Assembly: GCA_018296165.2 (NCBI GenBank)
Contig: JACKQL020000052.1
Span: forward strand, 248,001-312,000
Length of the DNA: 64,000 nt
Source: Termitomyces sp. T153
Lineage: Eukaryota > Basidiomycota > Agaricomycetes > Agaricales > Lyophyllaceae
Direction: 5' to 3'
Position 1 is the stretch's first letter, and the number at the start of each line of letters is the position of its first letter. The translations under genes and the position numbers were made by a program. A model generated the notes under the pieces. It did not search any database, had not been told where the DNA came from, and was given only the letters and a program-made list of their open reading frames with translations. Below, piece after piece: positions 1 to 12,285 of the stretch.

Positions 1-278
1 TCGGCATTCTTTTCCTATCATCTGCCTTAGCTTTTAGCTTACTGTTCATACCAGTGCCGCTGGATAACACCTGTTTTACGGCACCTCATTTACATTCTTC
101 TATTGTCTTTGATTACATTCCCATGGATGAGACTTAACGCCATTATCCTTTTATACCCGATATTGTTATATAGTCAAAATTTTAGCACTTTTACACTATG
201 AACCCCATCTGTTAGACTGGTCCATTCCAAGTTCGTGCGTGGCGCATGGAGAAGAGAGTATTTCATTCATGATGAGAT

Positions 279-2082
279 TTAGAATGGTTCTGGGCCAAGA
301 GGACGGGATCTTAATCTCCGAGTCTCTTGCACTTGATACACGATAGCGCACATCGGTACAAGGAAAACTACATAAGCCCACCACCAGGTTCGGATATGAT
401 TCAAAAAGCTCGTCGGATTCTTCTGTCCTCCAGATCCAAATGGGCTATCATCAACCACAAGTAATGTCCGTTCAAACAATCCTTCTAGTCCCGTCGCCTT
501 TTCAGGAGGGAAAAATCGCTGTGGTCGCAACCAAGAGGCGTCATCAGCTGGTGACTTGGATATGTCGGTTGGCGTCCAGTCCATCTCATCGACATCGTGT
601 TCTCGAGGATTCGGGGTGGATGTCGTAGCAGAGAGGGAGGGCAAGCCAAAAACTGGGCCCGCGGGTGTCATCACAGGTTTTGACGACAATGATAAGGCTG
701 CCAAGAAATCGGGATTTTGGGCGGAGGAGGGCCGACCAAGTCCGACCACAGGAGTGTTTTCGCGGGCGCCAAGATGTGGTGTGATAGAATGAGAGAGAGA
801 TGCCTTATGTGTGTTGGTATCGAGAAGGCGTATGGCTGGAGGTTGATGAAGACGAATAACTCTACAAGATATTATGAATGTCTGTAGATTAATGTCAAGT
901 CGAAAATGTGACGAAGCAGAACAAGGTTTCGCACCGTTAGCTCCAGTAATAGAGAAAAAATAAAATATGAGCGGTTGCTCGACGGTGATGATATTGGAGA
1001 GTTCCAATCAGGTTTGTGCCATGCCCAAGCATAAAGGAAGGATGTAACGAGCCTTGAAAGCCAGGCCATCATTTGCATTTTCTGTACAATGTCGTATATC
1101 AGGGAGCGCACACAACTATGTATAAGTATACTTGCAATGTATCTGTCCTTGCCACGAACCCGGACATCACGACCCTGCCTCTTTGCTCGTTGCATGGATG
1201 AGTACGTTGGATCCCAGACTGTCCAAAGTAAAGATAGAAAAACAATGCCGGGTAATATGGGATGGAATCTTGTTGACGTATACGGCGGTTGAATAGCCAG
1301 AGCACCTAGTGGGATTCTTAACATATAGTACTGACGGCGATAGAAGGATACCTACCTGCAAGATTACAAATGAATGCAGATATGAATGTAATCGCCCAAA
1401 GGCAACCCCTCAACCTCCATACGATAATCTCTGTCGTAGCTTTCTCTGGCTCCCTGTATCCCTCCGAAACGCGTCGCTGGCGTTCCTTACCCTTGCTGTC
1501 ATTTAGCCAACTCCCCAGTGCTTTTGTCCGTGCCATATGGTCTTTTTGACGTATCTGATCCTCCACCGCCGGGGAACAATTATCACACACAGGGGGATAC
1601 CTGGCATGAAGGGATTCTCTATATTCCTTGAGCGAGGCAAGGCGTGCTGGATACTCAGGGTCCTGCAAAGAGATCTATCACGAGTGAGGGACTCGGGTAA
1701 GGATCAACGTACGTTTGGGTGTGGTAAGAAATTAGACATGAGATTAACAATCAATAACTGGTTGGACTGGCAAGTATGGCAGAAGGGCCCGGGACCGTAC
1801 ATAGTAGGGAGTTGATCACGACTAGTGGACGCTAGACAGATACTATTAGATCAATGCAAAAGAGGCGGATAGAGGTGAGATACCCCGCATCGCAAAGGAA
1901 TTAGTGTTCAAGGATTCGGCATGCATCGCAGGTTCTTCTGAAATTATTTCGCCATTGTCGTCGTACCTGTTCCAGCAACCGCACGTAAGGCAGCGGAAGG
2001 CAAGGGGGTTATGAGGGAGGTTAGAAGGGGATTGACAGAAAAAGCAGACGACGCTGCTGTGGCGACGAAAGAGAGATGGCAT
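279..2082 (-). CDS. ima1: Ima1-like inner nuclear membrane protein (Ima1_N domain)
   Basis: Homologue of S. pombe Ima1 and animal TMEM201/Samp1, inner nuclear membrane proteins that help couple chromatin and the nuclear envelope to the cytoskeleton (family knowledge). Exon 1 starts at 2082 and carries a zinc-ribbon-like region with CFFC and CLTCGC motifs, then GEIISEEPAMHAESLN. Exon 2 (near 1830-1720, on the minus strand) adds MYGPGPFCHTCQ, a further CxxC. Exon 3 (from about 1671) has YPPVCDNC. Downstream come hydrophobic segments (near 1350-1390, 1220-1260 and 990-1060), a Ser/Pro-rich tail with EMDWTPT, and a last membrane span (WWWAYVVFLVPMCAIVY, about 340-390). The four Cys pairs and the membrane segments fit the family. 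Splicing between about 840 and 960 is unresolved. A possible GC-AG intron lies at about 1075-1136, but that stretch is also open if retained. It is divergent from the SNAPC1-like gene, with 69 bp between start codons. Confidence 0.8.
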
Positions 2083-2151
2083 CCCTCGCGACTCGCCCAG
2101 ACCCGCCGCCAGCCAAACTTGGCGTTTGTTTGCACAGGTTTTGTCGCGCCC

Positions 2152-3346
2152 ATGTCCGTCGTTGCTCCAGCGCCATCAAGCAGCAGGGGCGAGGTCGTCC
2201 TCCAGCCCAATTACTTTACCTCCTCCATATTCATTAAGGCTCTTCGTGAAGACATAACCACTCTTATCCATTCTTACCATGACCTCTACACCAAGTCTCC
2301 TCCTACACATCCCTTCTCTCTCTTCAAACATCTTTGGTCTACGCTTGGATGGAGGTGGATGCATCTCATGGTTTTCGACGATCGTCCTCGCGAAATGCTT
2401 CTGAACGTCGTACATCGCCTGTTCCTTGGTGTGTATTCTTCTTCTTCCGGATGTCCCTATTATGACCCCCGATTGCTTCTAGAACGTATGGTCAGAACCG
2501 AAGCCCCCTTTACCAGAGCTATCGCGTTGTTTGGATTGTACACTTTTTTTTTGACTCAGCCTCGGGGCACTGCGCCTCCACTCTATAGCCTCTCCCATAT
2601 ACCTATTCCAGTAGGTCTGGACATTACTATGCCCAATTGGAGCCGTCCCTCTAAATATCTCCCTAGACCAATTCATCGCATTGAAGGCCCTGACAAACTC
2701 TCTGAATGTCGACCACCTACATCCCCTCCAACCTCACGTGTCTCATATCTTATCTATCCTCCTCCAGGGCAAAGTCTTTTTTCTCGCTCCGGAGTCAGGT
2801 TCTCGATCTCTGAATCCAAGAAGTCTGCCTCGAGAGAACTTCATTGAAGGAGCAGTATTGCCATTGGATATCAATGCACCAAAAAAGAAGGGGAGACCCA
2901 CCAAACGCGACAAGATCAAAAAAGCGAAACTGGATCTGGACTCACTAGATAAGTGGTTGTACGATACCCCTCCTCCTCTGTCGACTGCTGTTGCTTCATC
3001 ATTATCGTCGTCCTTCGAAGCTTCCTCTGGCAATAGTCCTGTTGAAACGACGCTTACACAATATCAAAATGAAAAGGCACGTATACTAGACGCCATCGAC
3101 CCCCAAACGACTCCCGCCGCTTCAGCGTCCCATGCAAACTCAACCATACAAAAGTCAAACCAGTTCATATTAGAGAGGCTCAAGACAGCAGAAGGCTTTT
3201 TCTCAGCAGAATCTACTCTAGGCGATCAATCAACCGGTGTATCGCGAGTGGAGCGAGCTGTAAACGAGCTCGGCGTGACGAATTCTGTGGGTCGCTTAGG
3301 TGGAGCCTTGAATTTGTTGGAGGGCGCTGGGAAAACGCAACCTTGA
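2152..3346 (+). CDS. SNAPC1-like subunit of the snRNA-activating complex
   Basis: Probable basidiomycete relative of SNAPC1 (SNAP43), a subunit of the complex that binds the snRNA proximal promoter element. I chose the ATG at 2152; the frame is open upstream to 2011, but that part overlaps the divergent Ima1 start. The N-terminal part has an aromatic-rich helix region (YFTSS, HLWSTLGWRWMHLMVF) followed by APFTRAIALFGLYTFFLTQP, resembling the SNAPC1 phrase before its LYxTQ motif. An intron at 2615-2666 (52 bp) restores IPIPV-DQFIALKALTNSL. A second likely intron, about 2431-2484, is 54 bp with no stop, so retaining it would insert 18 residues; removal fits the family spacing better. The C-terminal half is charged and low-complexity, with a basic patch near 2880-2930 (KKKGRPTKRDKIKKAK). 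The family call rests on remembered pattern only. Confidence 0.5.
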
Positions 3347-3717
3347 GAGCAGCTGTCCTCATTTTTTGAACTGGAATGTCGGGTTTCGAATGTAATCGAT
3401 TCCGCTTCTAAAGTCGGGTAAGACTTATGTGTACCTACGTTATATTGATTTTCAGCTTATAACTGGTCTCCTGTGTGGCGCATCTGTAAAGCCCGGCTGG
3501 TTCAGGTCTTGACGATATTTGGTCAATCTACAAGTGCATAGTAACGCCATATAATGATTGAGATTGTAGTGATCTTCCTTGTGCGCCTTACCACTGGAAC
3601 GGCCAGGCTCTCTGTGTCAGTAGTCGGATGACGTAATGCATGATTGGTCTTTCTCTCGTCGAAGACTTGTAGCTTCTCGTACTCGAACACTGTTCGTTTG
3701 TTTATCTATCATCAGCG
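3347..3717 (+). other. Intergenic region upstream of SKN1
   Basis: This 371-bp gap lies between the SNAPC1-like stop and the SKN1 ATG, two genes in the same direction. I see no ORF with coding character, no RNA gene and no repeat. It presumably holds the 3' end of one transcript and the promoter of the other. No clear TATA element stands out. Confidence 0.5.
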
Positions 3718-6298
3718 ATGGCGCATTTCGGATCCAATGCTTGGAAAAAAACTTATCTTGATAACAGAGCGTCCCCTTCAAGGGCGAGTCTGATTCCTCT
3801 TGCTATCGCACGAAGAACTAGTTCAAAGCCAGCAATTGAGGCAAAGTTCGCCAAAGACCAATTGCGCAGGGCGTCACCCATTCCCTATCGTACAACGCCT
3901 GCACTACCATCTCAGTGCGAACGGAATTTTGCCCCAGATCTTTGAAAATGGAAAACACTGACAACACTTTCGTCGACAGAAGCACTTCGGGCTTCACGGT
4001 AATTTCTGACAAGGTAAATGTCCTTTTTATGCGCATTAATTCACCTGAATTTCCATTTACTCTTACGTAGTTCTCCCTCTCTCCTGATCCAACCGCTTGG
4101 GGATCCGAACTTTTTCTTGGCCATCCGGAGTGCGACGATGATATCCACAATCCGGACCCTCGCAGGGACCGAAAGAATGATCAATGTTCAGGCATTCTTA
4201 CATTTAGAGGTCTCACGAATCTGGGTTGTCTTATTCTGCTTGGTGTTGGATTGGTAGCCTTATTGTGACTTCTCCTCTCTTCGTTCACCGATAAGTCATT
4301 ATTGATCTTACCACTAAGTGCCGGGTATCCTATAATTTCTCATTTTACTACGAAGCCACAATCCAAAATGGGTGGTTTCAACTTTGGGGGAATCAATGCG
4401 ACTGGACAAGTGTGTACACGGGTGCTCTTTCACCAACTAGGAGCTCAATGAACTTCCAGGTTCCAAGTATGCCTGGTAACTGGGGTTTGATCGACCTAGA
4501 AACTCCACAGGATGTATACATGAAACCATCATACACAGATCCAACGAATGATCTCCAATTAGTTTTCAGCGATGAATTCAACACGGACGGACGGACTTTT
4601 TATCCAGGTGATGATCCATACTGGGAAGCAGTAGACCTCCACTACTGGGCGGTGGGTACATCTCGACTCAGAATATTTTTGTTACTAAACGTGTTACAGA
4701 CGAACAACATGGAATGGTACGATCCTGCAGCTATAACCACGAAACGCGGGGCTTTGGAAATTACACTGTCTCAGAAGGAAACACACGGACTTCACTACGA
4801 GGGTGGGATGATGACAACTTGGAACAAATTCTGTTTTACTGGAGGATTAATTGAGGCATCTGTGATTTTACCTGGAGCAAACAACGTTGTTGGTTTATGG
4901 CCAGCCATCTGGACGATGGGAAATCTAGGTGGATAAATCAATTCAGTGATGCTACCGAACGACTTGACATCTCACTAGGCCGAGCGGGTTATGGAGCAAG
5001 CTTGGAGGGCATGGTGCATTGAGAGCTAAAGTGATTTTTCGTGTCAGCCATCTGATATTATCCTTGCAGTGGCCGTATACCTACGATTCGTGCGATGTTG
5101 GTACAGTTGCAAACCAGACGGTCAATGGGATACCAAGAGCTGCAACCGTGAATGGTGATCCACAAGCTGGAGGCGTTCTTTCATACTTACCGGGACAACG
5201 CCTCTCCCGGTGCACTTGTCCTGGTGAATCACATCCAGGTCCGCTACATACAGATGGAACATTTGTTGGCCGCTCTGCACCCGAAATTGACGTTTTTGAG
5301 GCCCAGGTATCGTCATGATCATGGCCCTCTTTCGAACGCAATCTGATCAGTCGACAGATCAGGGGGAATCCACCAACAGGCCAAGTGTCACAGTCAGCCC
5401 AGTGGGCAGTAAATTTATTCACTATGCGTTTCTGGCGGCCCCTGATTGTGATGATTGAAGCCCATGAATAATCAGTATCAGTGGAAGAACTCATCCGACA
5501 CTACAATCATCGCCAATATGAGTATCACCTTCTTGAATCCGTATCTTGGTGGCGCGTTCCAACAAGCAACGTCAGCAGTAACTGCTACAAGTGAGGACTG
5601 CTTATCCATGCGTGCAAAGATATACACACTTCCACAGATCAGGATTGTTACGAGCTCACGCATAGTTGCTTCTCTGTGTATGGTTTCGAATATAAACCAG
5701 GTAAGTTTTTGTATAATTACTGGTAGTTCTCGAAGATGCTGATCAAGATCTAGGATTTGATGATGCTGTACGTCGTCGTATCTGAATTCAACTTCGGCAT
5801 CGTTAATAACATTTCGGTACAGTACATCTCGTGGATTTCTGGTGGAGATCTTGCCTGGATATTGAAACAAAGTGGTGTTGGAGCAGACAATCTTGTAGCG
5901 ATCTCTCCGAGGCCAATTCCGCAGGAACCGCTGGTAAAATATTTCTTTTTGCCAACTGACATTGCATCTGAGCTGTTTTCTAGTATATAATTGTCAACCT
6001 CGGGATGTCAACGAATTTCGGCGAGGTCGATCTTGAGCATTTGAAATTCCCAACGACGATGAGAGTGGATTGGATTCGTATTTACCAGCCCAAGAATGCG
6101 ATCAATATCGGTTGCAATCCTAAGGATTTCCCAACAGAAAAATATATCAATCAGTGCGTTGAAATTTCCAAAAATTTTCTTTATATTCTATTCCACGATT
6201 GCAGGTATATTGAAGCATACACCAACGCAAATTTGACAACTTGGACGGATGACTACAAGCAACCAAAACCAAAGAATAGCTTTCTTAAGCAATGTTGA
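3718..6298 (+). CDS. SKN1: Beta-1,6-glucan synthesis-associated protein, KRE6/SKN1 family (GH16-like)
   Basis: Type II membrane protein of the secretory pathway needed for cell-wall beta-1,6-glucan (family knowledge). The cytoplasmic N-terminus leads to FSLSPDPTAWG and GHPECDDDIHNPDPRRDRK, then a membrane anchor LTNLGCLILLGVGLVALL (about 4208-4264). The lumenal GH16-like domain holds FSDEFNTDGRTF, GLWPAIWTMGNLGRAGYG and the catalytic-type motif EIDVFE (about 5284-5301). The end is KNSFLKQC, as usual for the family. Introns supported by exact frame restoration: 4265-4318, 4410-4459, 4652-4699, 4929-4978, 5014-5069, 5591-5637 and one starting at 5701; further ones lie near 5308-5357, 5410-5460, 5770-5820, 5934-5985 and 6154-6205. 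At least twelve introns therefore split a roughly 600-residue protein. The first exon(s) before about 3938 are uncertain; ATG 3718 and an internal ATG at 3948 are both possible starts. Confidence 0.9.
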
Positions 6299-6416
6299 AG
6301 GTAGGCTACGTTTGACATTCAACAAAGATGTCCGTAATTATTGTGCTCTATTCTGTTGCGACATTTGGATTCTGGTCCGAAGTGTAATGTAGAATTAGTG
6401 GAAGGTTAAGTTGACT

Positions 6417-9400
6417 TCAGGTTCTGTTATTATCGAGAAGGACTTGTAGTTTGCTCAATGTCCGCTCGAGCGTGATGATGCCGCCTGTAGTCAATCGTGG
6501 TACGGCCAATTCTTGATCTGCATCATTCACCTGTGATGCAGTGCTTTTCTTGATGAGCGCTCGGGCATCACGCAAAACTTTGTCTAGGCGATGATTGCCG
6601 TAGTACAACCATTTAATCTCTGAGTCAAGACTACCCAGTGGAACTTCAAGAGCTCGGCGAACGAATGCCCGAGACAATACATAGGCCTTTTCGCTGTACA
6701 ATCGGCTGAAAATGCCTTCATTTAGCATTGAAACTAGCGCACAGGCTCTTCCATCGTACCTGTTCACAATCCCCTCTTTCGTCCCTCTCAACTTATCGTA
6801 CGCTGGCTCGCAAAACCATCTAACAATAAAGTGAAGCAGATGACCCAAGTATCACTAAAGGAGGACTCACGGCTCTTTAACTAATACTAGACCTTGTATG
6901 GAAACGAAAGCTTGAAGTAACGAAGAACGGGCGGCACTCCATATCTCATCCCTGTCCCCTGACCAGGTACCCAAGATGGAGAGACACACTTTCCCTTCCT
7001 CGTATAGATTTCTCGTGTACGGATTAGGCCGTCATCAGGAGTCATATCAAAGGGCGTGCACTTACGGATTCACTGAATAGCGTTAAGGCAGGGGTAGATA
7101 AACAACCCAACATGGTACGAAGAAGTCCTTACCTCTTCCGTTTCCATTTGTCCAGCTATGGAAATGTGCTACAGGAGGACTGTGTGGGAAGTTTGAATCC
7201 AACTTCCAATCGATCATCATAGGCGCATCTTCGTAAGGTGTATTCTCTGGACCAATGATGAGAGACCTGAGGAGATCAGCGCGATCTTCATAAGCTCGAA
7301 CAATTATTGTATCTGCCTCCAGGTCAGATACAAAAGAATGGAATATGCTGTTTTCATACCTGGGAGGCTGCTGGAAAGGACACGATATTCCTTTGTCAGA
7401 CGACTGAGGAATGACTTCGACGGCTGAGCGGGAGGTGAAGAAATAAATGCATGATCAAGTGGTGCTGAAGAGAGGATCTCAAAGCGATTCCAAGTCAATG
7501 TGGTTTCCACAGCACATTTGTCTGTGGGACCAGGATCCTCAAGAGCTGGTAAGCGTGTATTCTGCGCCAAGGGAACCTCGGGTGTAGGAATTTCAGGCTT
7601 GTCCGCAGAAGTTTCCATTGATTCGTCTGCCCACCCACCAGAAACGACTTCTATAGAATCATCCTCCACCAATTGCATCTCATCGTTTTCGTCTTCCCAA
7701 TCGCCTCCGTTGAGATCAGGCTGCCAAACACCATCTTCGTCCATGGACCAAATCTCTTCGCCTTCATCTCCCGAGTGTCCATCGTAAGAATCTCCACCAT
7801 CTCCCCAGAGAGCATTCTCGAGTTGTTCCATCCCGTCGTGCAACTTAGTCAGGCGTTCTAATGGATAGATTTCTACTGTGGAATCTGGATGTGCCACCTC
7901 TATGGTCCCATCGAGTTTAAGCTAAAGCAAGAGTGAGTTCAAAGGATTATCCTGCAAATCAGTATAGCTCATATACCCCAATAACTTCGCCTATCCATGT
8001 GAAATTTCCACTTCCTTGAACTGGATGAACTATTGCAGAAGATTCCCTGATTCCTTCCGTTGCACGTCGTGCTGCAATAACAGTCCCGACGTCAGCCATC
8101 TCTTTCCTCCATCCGCCTAATTGGCCGTCAACGATGGGATTTTCGCGAACCCAGGGTTCCACTTCTCCAATTTTCGGCACTACCGGCTTTTCAAAACCAT
8201 TTGTGGCGCCACTAGGATGAACGAACACGAAATCACCTCTGCAGACACCTAGACCGTCTGACCCTGATGGTGGAAACGCAGCGCTCGGATCTGATGTACC
8301 ATAAGGATCGAGTTCTAGAACTGATACAACTTCAATTGTGTTCGTGTCTGGTAGTAGTACCTTGGCCGTTCTATCGATTGCGTTGACGGATTGAACAATG
8401 GCATGTCTCCTATTCTCTTCGCTTTTCCAAAAGACATGATCACCGGGCCTTGTCATGTCAACTGCATTACTCTAGAATCACGTTAATTGCTCTTACCAGG
8501 AGTCGTATTCATCAGGATTCAGGTAAGGGATAACCTCTGTTGATCTGACGCTTTCTTTGGTGCCGTCTTGCCATAGAACGTCAAGAGTTGTTTCCGTCTC
8601 GGTTACGATGAACAGGTGCACTTCGAAAAGTGCATTTGCGTCATCTCTTCGGTGCCTCGTAAACGGGGTTCCAGTGTTATTCCTCGGACGGACACGATCC
8701 CCTACACGCATTTCCAAATCGGAGCGACCTCGAATTAATGTCAACTTTCCTATATCTTTTCCCGACCAAAATTTCTGAGGCCGTGTTTTTGTCTCAGCGG
8801 TCGCAGAATCAATCTAGAGGTTCATCATAGATATCTAAGGCATGAAGGTGATCAGGGCAACAATGCTCACCATTTGGCTAACAGCTAACCACGCGATTGC
8901 ATATACTGTGTGTTCAACATCTATGACTGTGTCAACGCTGTCTGGGCGGCTGCCACCAGCACTAAAAAACGAGCCGAACAAATTGTACATGCTGCCTGTC
9001 GGAGGGGGTATAATTTCCTAATGATACGTTATCACATAAGAAAATGATGGCAGTTTGAATTACTGACATTTCCCTTCTCTCCGATGCTGAGGCGAGAGCT
9101 GAGCTCAGGAAGTCTCACGAGTTGACCGGTTGAAATTTCAATCAAGGATTCATCAAAGAGCTGAGGGCGTCAGCTTCTACCTCAGTGACGTTGAAATAGA
9201 GATAGTTCATACCTCTATAACCTAGATAACCCTATAGGATCAGAAGAGAAAAGAGACGTCGACGTCGGATAGAAGGCCCACCTGGCCAATCCAATCATCA
9301 TAAATCACATAGTCACCAATTTCGGCATCTAATCTCGTCTGTACATCATCCAGTGTCTTCCATCCCTCAACTGGCTCTCCGCTAATAACGTGTTCAATGC

Positions 9401-9836
9401 GTCCTTTAACAAGGACGTTGGTGACAACACCGGATTGAACGTCGTCGATTGATTTTTTACAGAAGTCGCCTGGTTGAATGCTCCGATCGATGAGCCTGAG
9501 TTCTGACTCAGGGAGTATCTCCCTCTCTCCGCCGTTGACCAGAAAGGACACGCCTACTTCCCCCGGTCGTAATGGCCGCATCATGGGATCATTCAATGCA
9601 GTATGGGGTGAAACATCCTCAGCGTCGTGCCAACACCTCTGTGAATAGAGTTGAGACAGGTTGGATTCCTATGGCGTGATTCGCATACCAGAACGATTCC
9701 AAGTGACTGGTTAGGGCCGATTCGCCGGACAGTATCTTGTTGATACAACTGGATAATTGAATCATTATTTGGAACGATTCCACTCTAGTATTTGATTAAC
9801 CTTGGTTGGAGGATGACTGCGGCCTTTGAGAGGCAT
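6417..9836 (-). CDS. UBE2O-type large E2/E3 hybrid ubiquitin-conjugating enzyme
   Basis: Fungal relative of UBE2O, a very large E2 that also chooses its substrates (family knowledge). Start ATG 9836 ([12 protein letters not shown]), then a 52-bp intron to [17 protein letters not shown]; the next exon runs through [11 protein letters not shown]. The N-terminal two thirds are SH3-like beta modules (for example [19 protein letters not shown] near 8440 and [17 protein letters not shown] near 8710), then an acidic Asp/Glu-rich linker (about 7640-7830). The UBC fold follows: [31 protein letters not shown], and the active-site segment [14 protein letters not shown] with the Cys codon at 6984-6986. 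The UBE2O-type tail comes next: [28 protein letters not shown]. The catalytic Cys is present, so the enzyme looks functional. Its stop converges on that of SKN1, 118 bp away. Confidence 0.87.
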
Positions 9837-9989
9837 TTTGGAGGCAGGGTAGAATAGCAGTGGGAGATGGTTTGATCCGAACAATTACATACGCTCGTGA
9901 TACATATACTACCACGACGGTTGTCATCAAACATAACATCCTGACACCACTCGAGCTCTTTCGCAGTTATTTAATTAGCTTCATCTTCA

Positions 9990-11650
9990 TCTAGGCGTTG
10001 AATAGAGAAGGACCCTATGGTTTTCGCTCTCAATCTCTGAGTTTTTCATTGGAGTTGTTGTCTCTTGTCTGCCTTGTTGGACTGCCGAAATCTTCTCCGA
10101 TGTCGATGAGCCCTCGCTCCCATATCCCGCATCAAGGAAGAAGAATTTCTTTGACAGGTATGCAATTTGTCCAGAGCCATAATAGCTTCGATGGCTAGTA
10201 GCTTCGATGGCTAATTTCCAGTTGATCATCGAGCTTTAGGCGAATTGGTCAGGACATGGATCCTGATTACCCGCTTAATTTTTTCACTTGACTAGATCTG
10301 TTGAAAAGGCATACTCACGCATGGAACAAATTGAAATATGTATTCCTCTGTCTGAAGGTGATCTGTCGGAATTGTATGACGGAGTGTTGGCCCAAACGAT
10401 GGGCACTTCTATCACTTTCGTCGTTTGCCATCGTCGTGGAGGTTCACTGAAGACTTCAGTTGAACTCTAGATGGATTCGGCTTTCCAATCTGGGAATTGA
10501 TCATGAAATCTTCCCAGAACTTTCTCATTCTTATTGAAACTCGCGGTAAGTTCGTCCTAATCGTTTGCACGTTGAATGTATTCATGGATACTCAAGGGAA
10601 GAAATTCCAATTTTGCTAGGGTCAAATGATAGACAAGCGTGCCACATCCACTTACGAAGCCTGGATAGTGGGCCATGTCATCCATCGGCCCAGGATGAAA
10701 TCATCATTTACTATCCTTGAAAAGCCCCCCCTGAATGCCATGTATTACAAGTATCAGAAGGCTGACAATCTTATTTAGCTACTTTGATGACACAAAACAC
10801 GACTTTTATGTCTGGAACTGGAAAGCGGGAGCTATAGAAACTGTGTTGAACCTCACACTGTTTTTTTGGCTTCACATACTGACTGTAAGTACCCTCATTC
10901 AACTTCACAGGTTTTCGGTGATGAGATGAAATCATTTACTTTCATCTCCGAGAAAGAAGTTGTTATCGTTCTTCTCAGGGGCGATGACGACGGGAGCATC
11001 GTACAAGCTCTGCCTATCCTTGATTTTAGGAAAGAGTCCACCATAAAGCATGCCATCACGGATGTAGAATACAGACTCGCTTTCTTCTCCCTCCTTTGAT
11101 TTGTTCTGCACAAGCGCCGGGTACAAAGCTTCGTTCTGATCCAGCAGGCTCATTCAGCCCAATCACTGGGAATCAACTTCCTTTCTACGTTGCCCCTCAG
11201 GTAACAGGGTAGTCATCACTTCTCTCTACGTCCATTCTTTTACTGAAGTTTATTGCATTGTCATATTCGTGCCTCTGTTCACTTTCCGTACTCATTTGGG
11301 TTCTTCTACCCCTGACCAGAAAGCAGTTGAATTGCTGAGCTGGGGACCTCGAGGTCGCATACACATGCCGAAACGACATCCATGAGACGTTTGGGTTGGC
11401 TCCGTCAACGGATCTAGGTACGCACTACGAAAGTCGGGAAGGAGACCGGATCGTCGTGGATATGTTCAACCCGGATTATCACGCGCATTTAGTGATTCCG
11501 AAAACATGAACGATTCACCACAAGCCAACGTCCTCAAAGCTGGCGATGTCTTCGAAGTGCAAGTTCAAACTTTGATGAGTTATCGGTTGCAACATTGACA
11601 CTGAATGTGAAACATACTTCCGACATGGCTGTGATATACCTTGTAGTGAA
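9990..11650 (+). pseudogene. Decayed F-box-family gene (agaricomycete type)
   Basis: Scattered pieces in different frames resemble the long agaricomycete F-box proteins with a beta-propeller-like body: CHIHLRSLDSGPCHPSAQDE (near 10640), HDFYVWNWKAGAIETV (near 10800), EMKSFTFISEKEVVIVL (near 10923), FYVAPQ (near 11182), LLSWGPRG (near 11330), REGDRIVVDMFNPDYHAHL (near 11430). Several frame changes cannot be fixed by GT-AG introns. Near 10495-10540, for instance, NLGI and SQNFLILIETR lie in different frames with no splice signals between. I could not identify the F-box itself at the 5' end. A 15-bp near-tandem repeat sits inside at 10183-10213. The most likely reading is a pseudogene; an intact gene with unusual splicing cannot be excluded. 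Confidence 0.45.
10183..10213. repeat. 15-bp direct repeat (two copies, 1 bp apart)
   Basis: The word TAGCTTCGATGGCTA occurs at 10183-10197 and again at 10199-10213, separated by a single G. It is exact. It lies in the decayed F-box gene and looks like a small tandem duplication, probably by replication slippage. Confidence 0.9.
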
Positions 11651-12285
11651 GATCATATCATCCTACTTGACGTGCGTAGTCGTGGTATCCTTGAAGCAAC
11701 CATAACAATGCATTTTACAGTTTGTTATTCAGACACATCACAGGCAGTTCCGAGTGCTGTCTTTTTAGACGCGCATGCAGTGCTGGACCACACTTTCTCG
11801 TGTAGATTCCCAAGGTCAAGGGAGCCCGGGAGAATGATGGGCACTGCCGCAATCGGCGTCATCCAGCCTATGGCAGGAACATAGGATCTGGGGCTGTCGG
11901 GGATAAAGTGGACCAATGGCACATCGCACGCTGTTAGAAGGTGTGCAATACTTGATGTAACAGCGGAGAACAAAATAAAGGGGAGGCGCGCTTCATTGGC
12001 CTTGCGGGAAATGAGCTATTCGCGGTTTTTGACTTCATTGTGGCAACGAAGTATTTCCGTGTAAGAGATAGTGTCCAATAGCAGATTCACAGCTGAGGGA
12101 ATTAGTTGTATGCGTACATTAGTGGACAAGGGGCGAATCGGAAGATAATCTTATCAGATAATCGTCTACCGGAATCAGACATACGAATAATTTTGCTCTC
12201 AGGGTTCAAGAACATATATAACCTACCCCATTCTCCATGAGCCAACATCTCCCTCCCTCCCTCTCGTCCCTTTGCTCCTCCTGAC
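11651..12285. other. Intergenic region before ARG2
   Basis: About 630 bp between the decayed F-box remnant and ARG2. ORFs here (for example 11672-11884) are short, overlapping and without recognisable motifs; some may be the last remains of the F-box gene. The right end is the ARG2 promoter, with a pyrimidine-rich stretch near 12240-12280 directly before the ATG, as is common in fungal promoters. Confidence 0.5.
12213..12221 (+). promoter_or_regulatory. TATA-like element upstream of ARG2
   Basis: CATATATAA lies about 65-70 bp upstream of the ARG2 ATG and just before the CT-rich leader. Position and sequence suit a core promoter, but this is pattern only. Confidence 0.35.

Noticed and set aside
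1075..1136. GC-AG intron in the Ima1 gene as a firm example
   Set aside because: The stretch is also open in frame without splicing, so the case is ambiguous; only mentioned, not counted.
2011..2151. Upstream start for the SNAPC1-like protein
   Set aside because: It would overlap the first exon of the divergent Ima1 gene and adds sequence without family resemblance; ATG 2152 is simpler.
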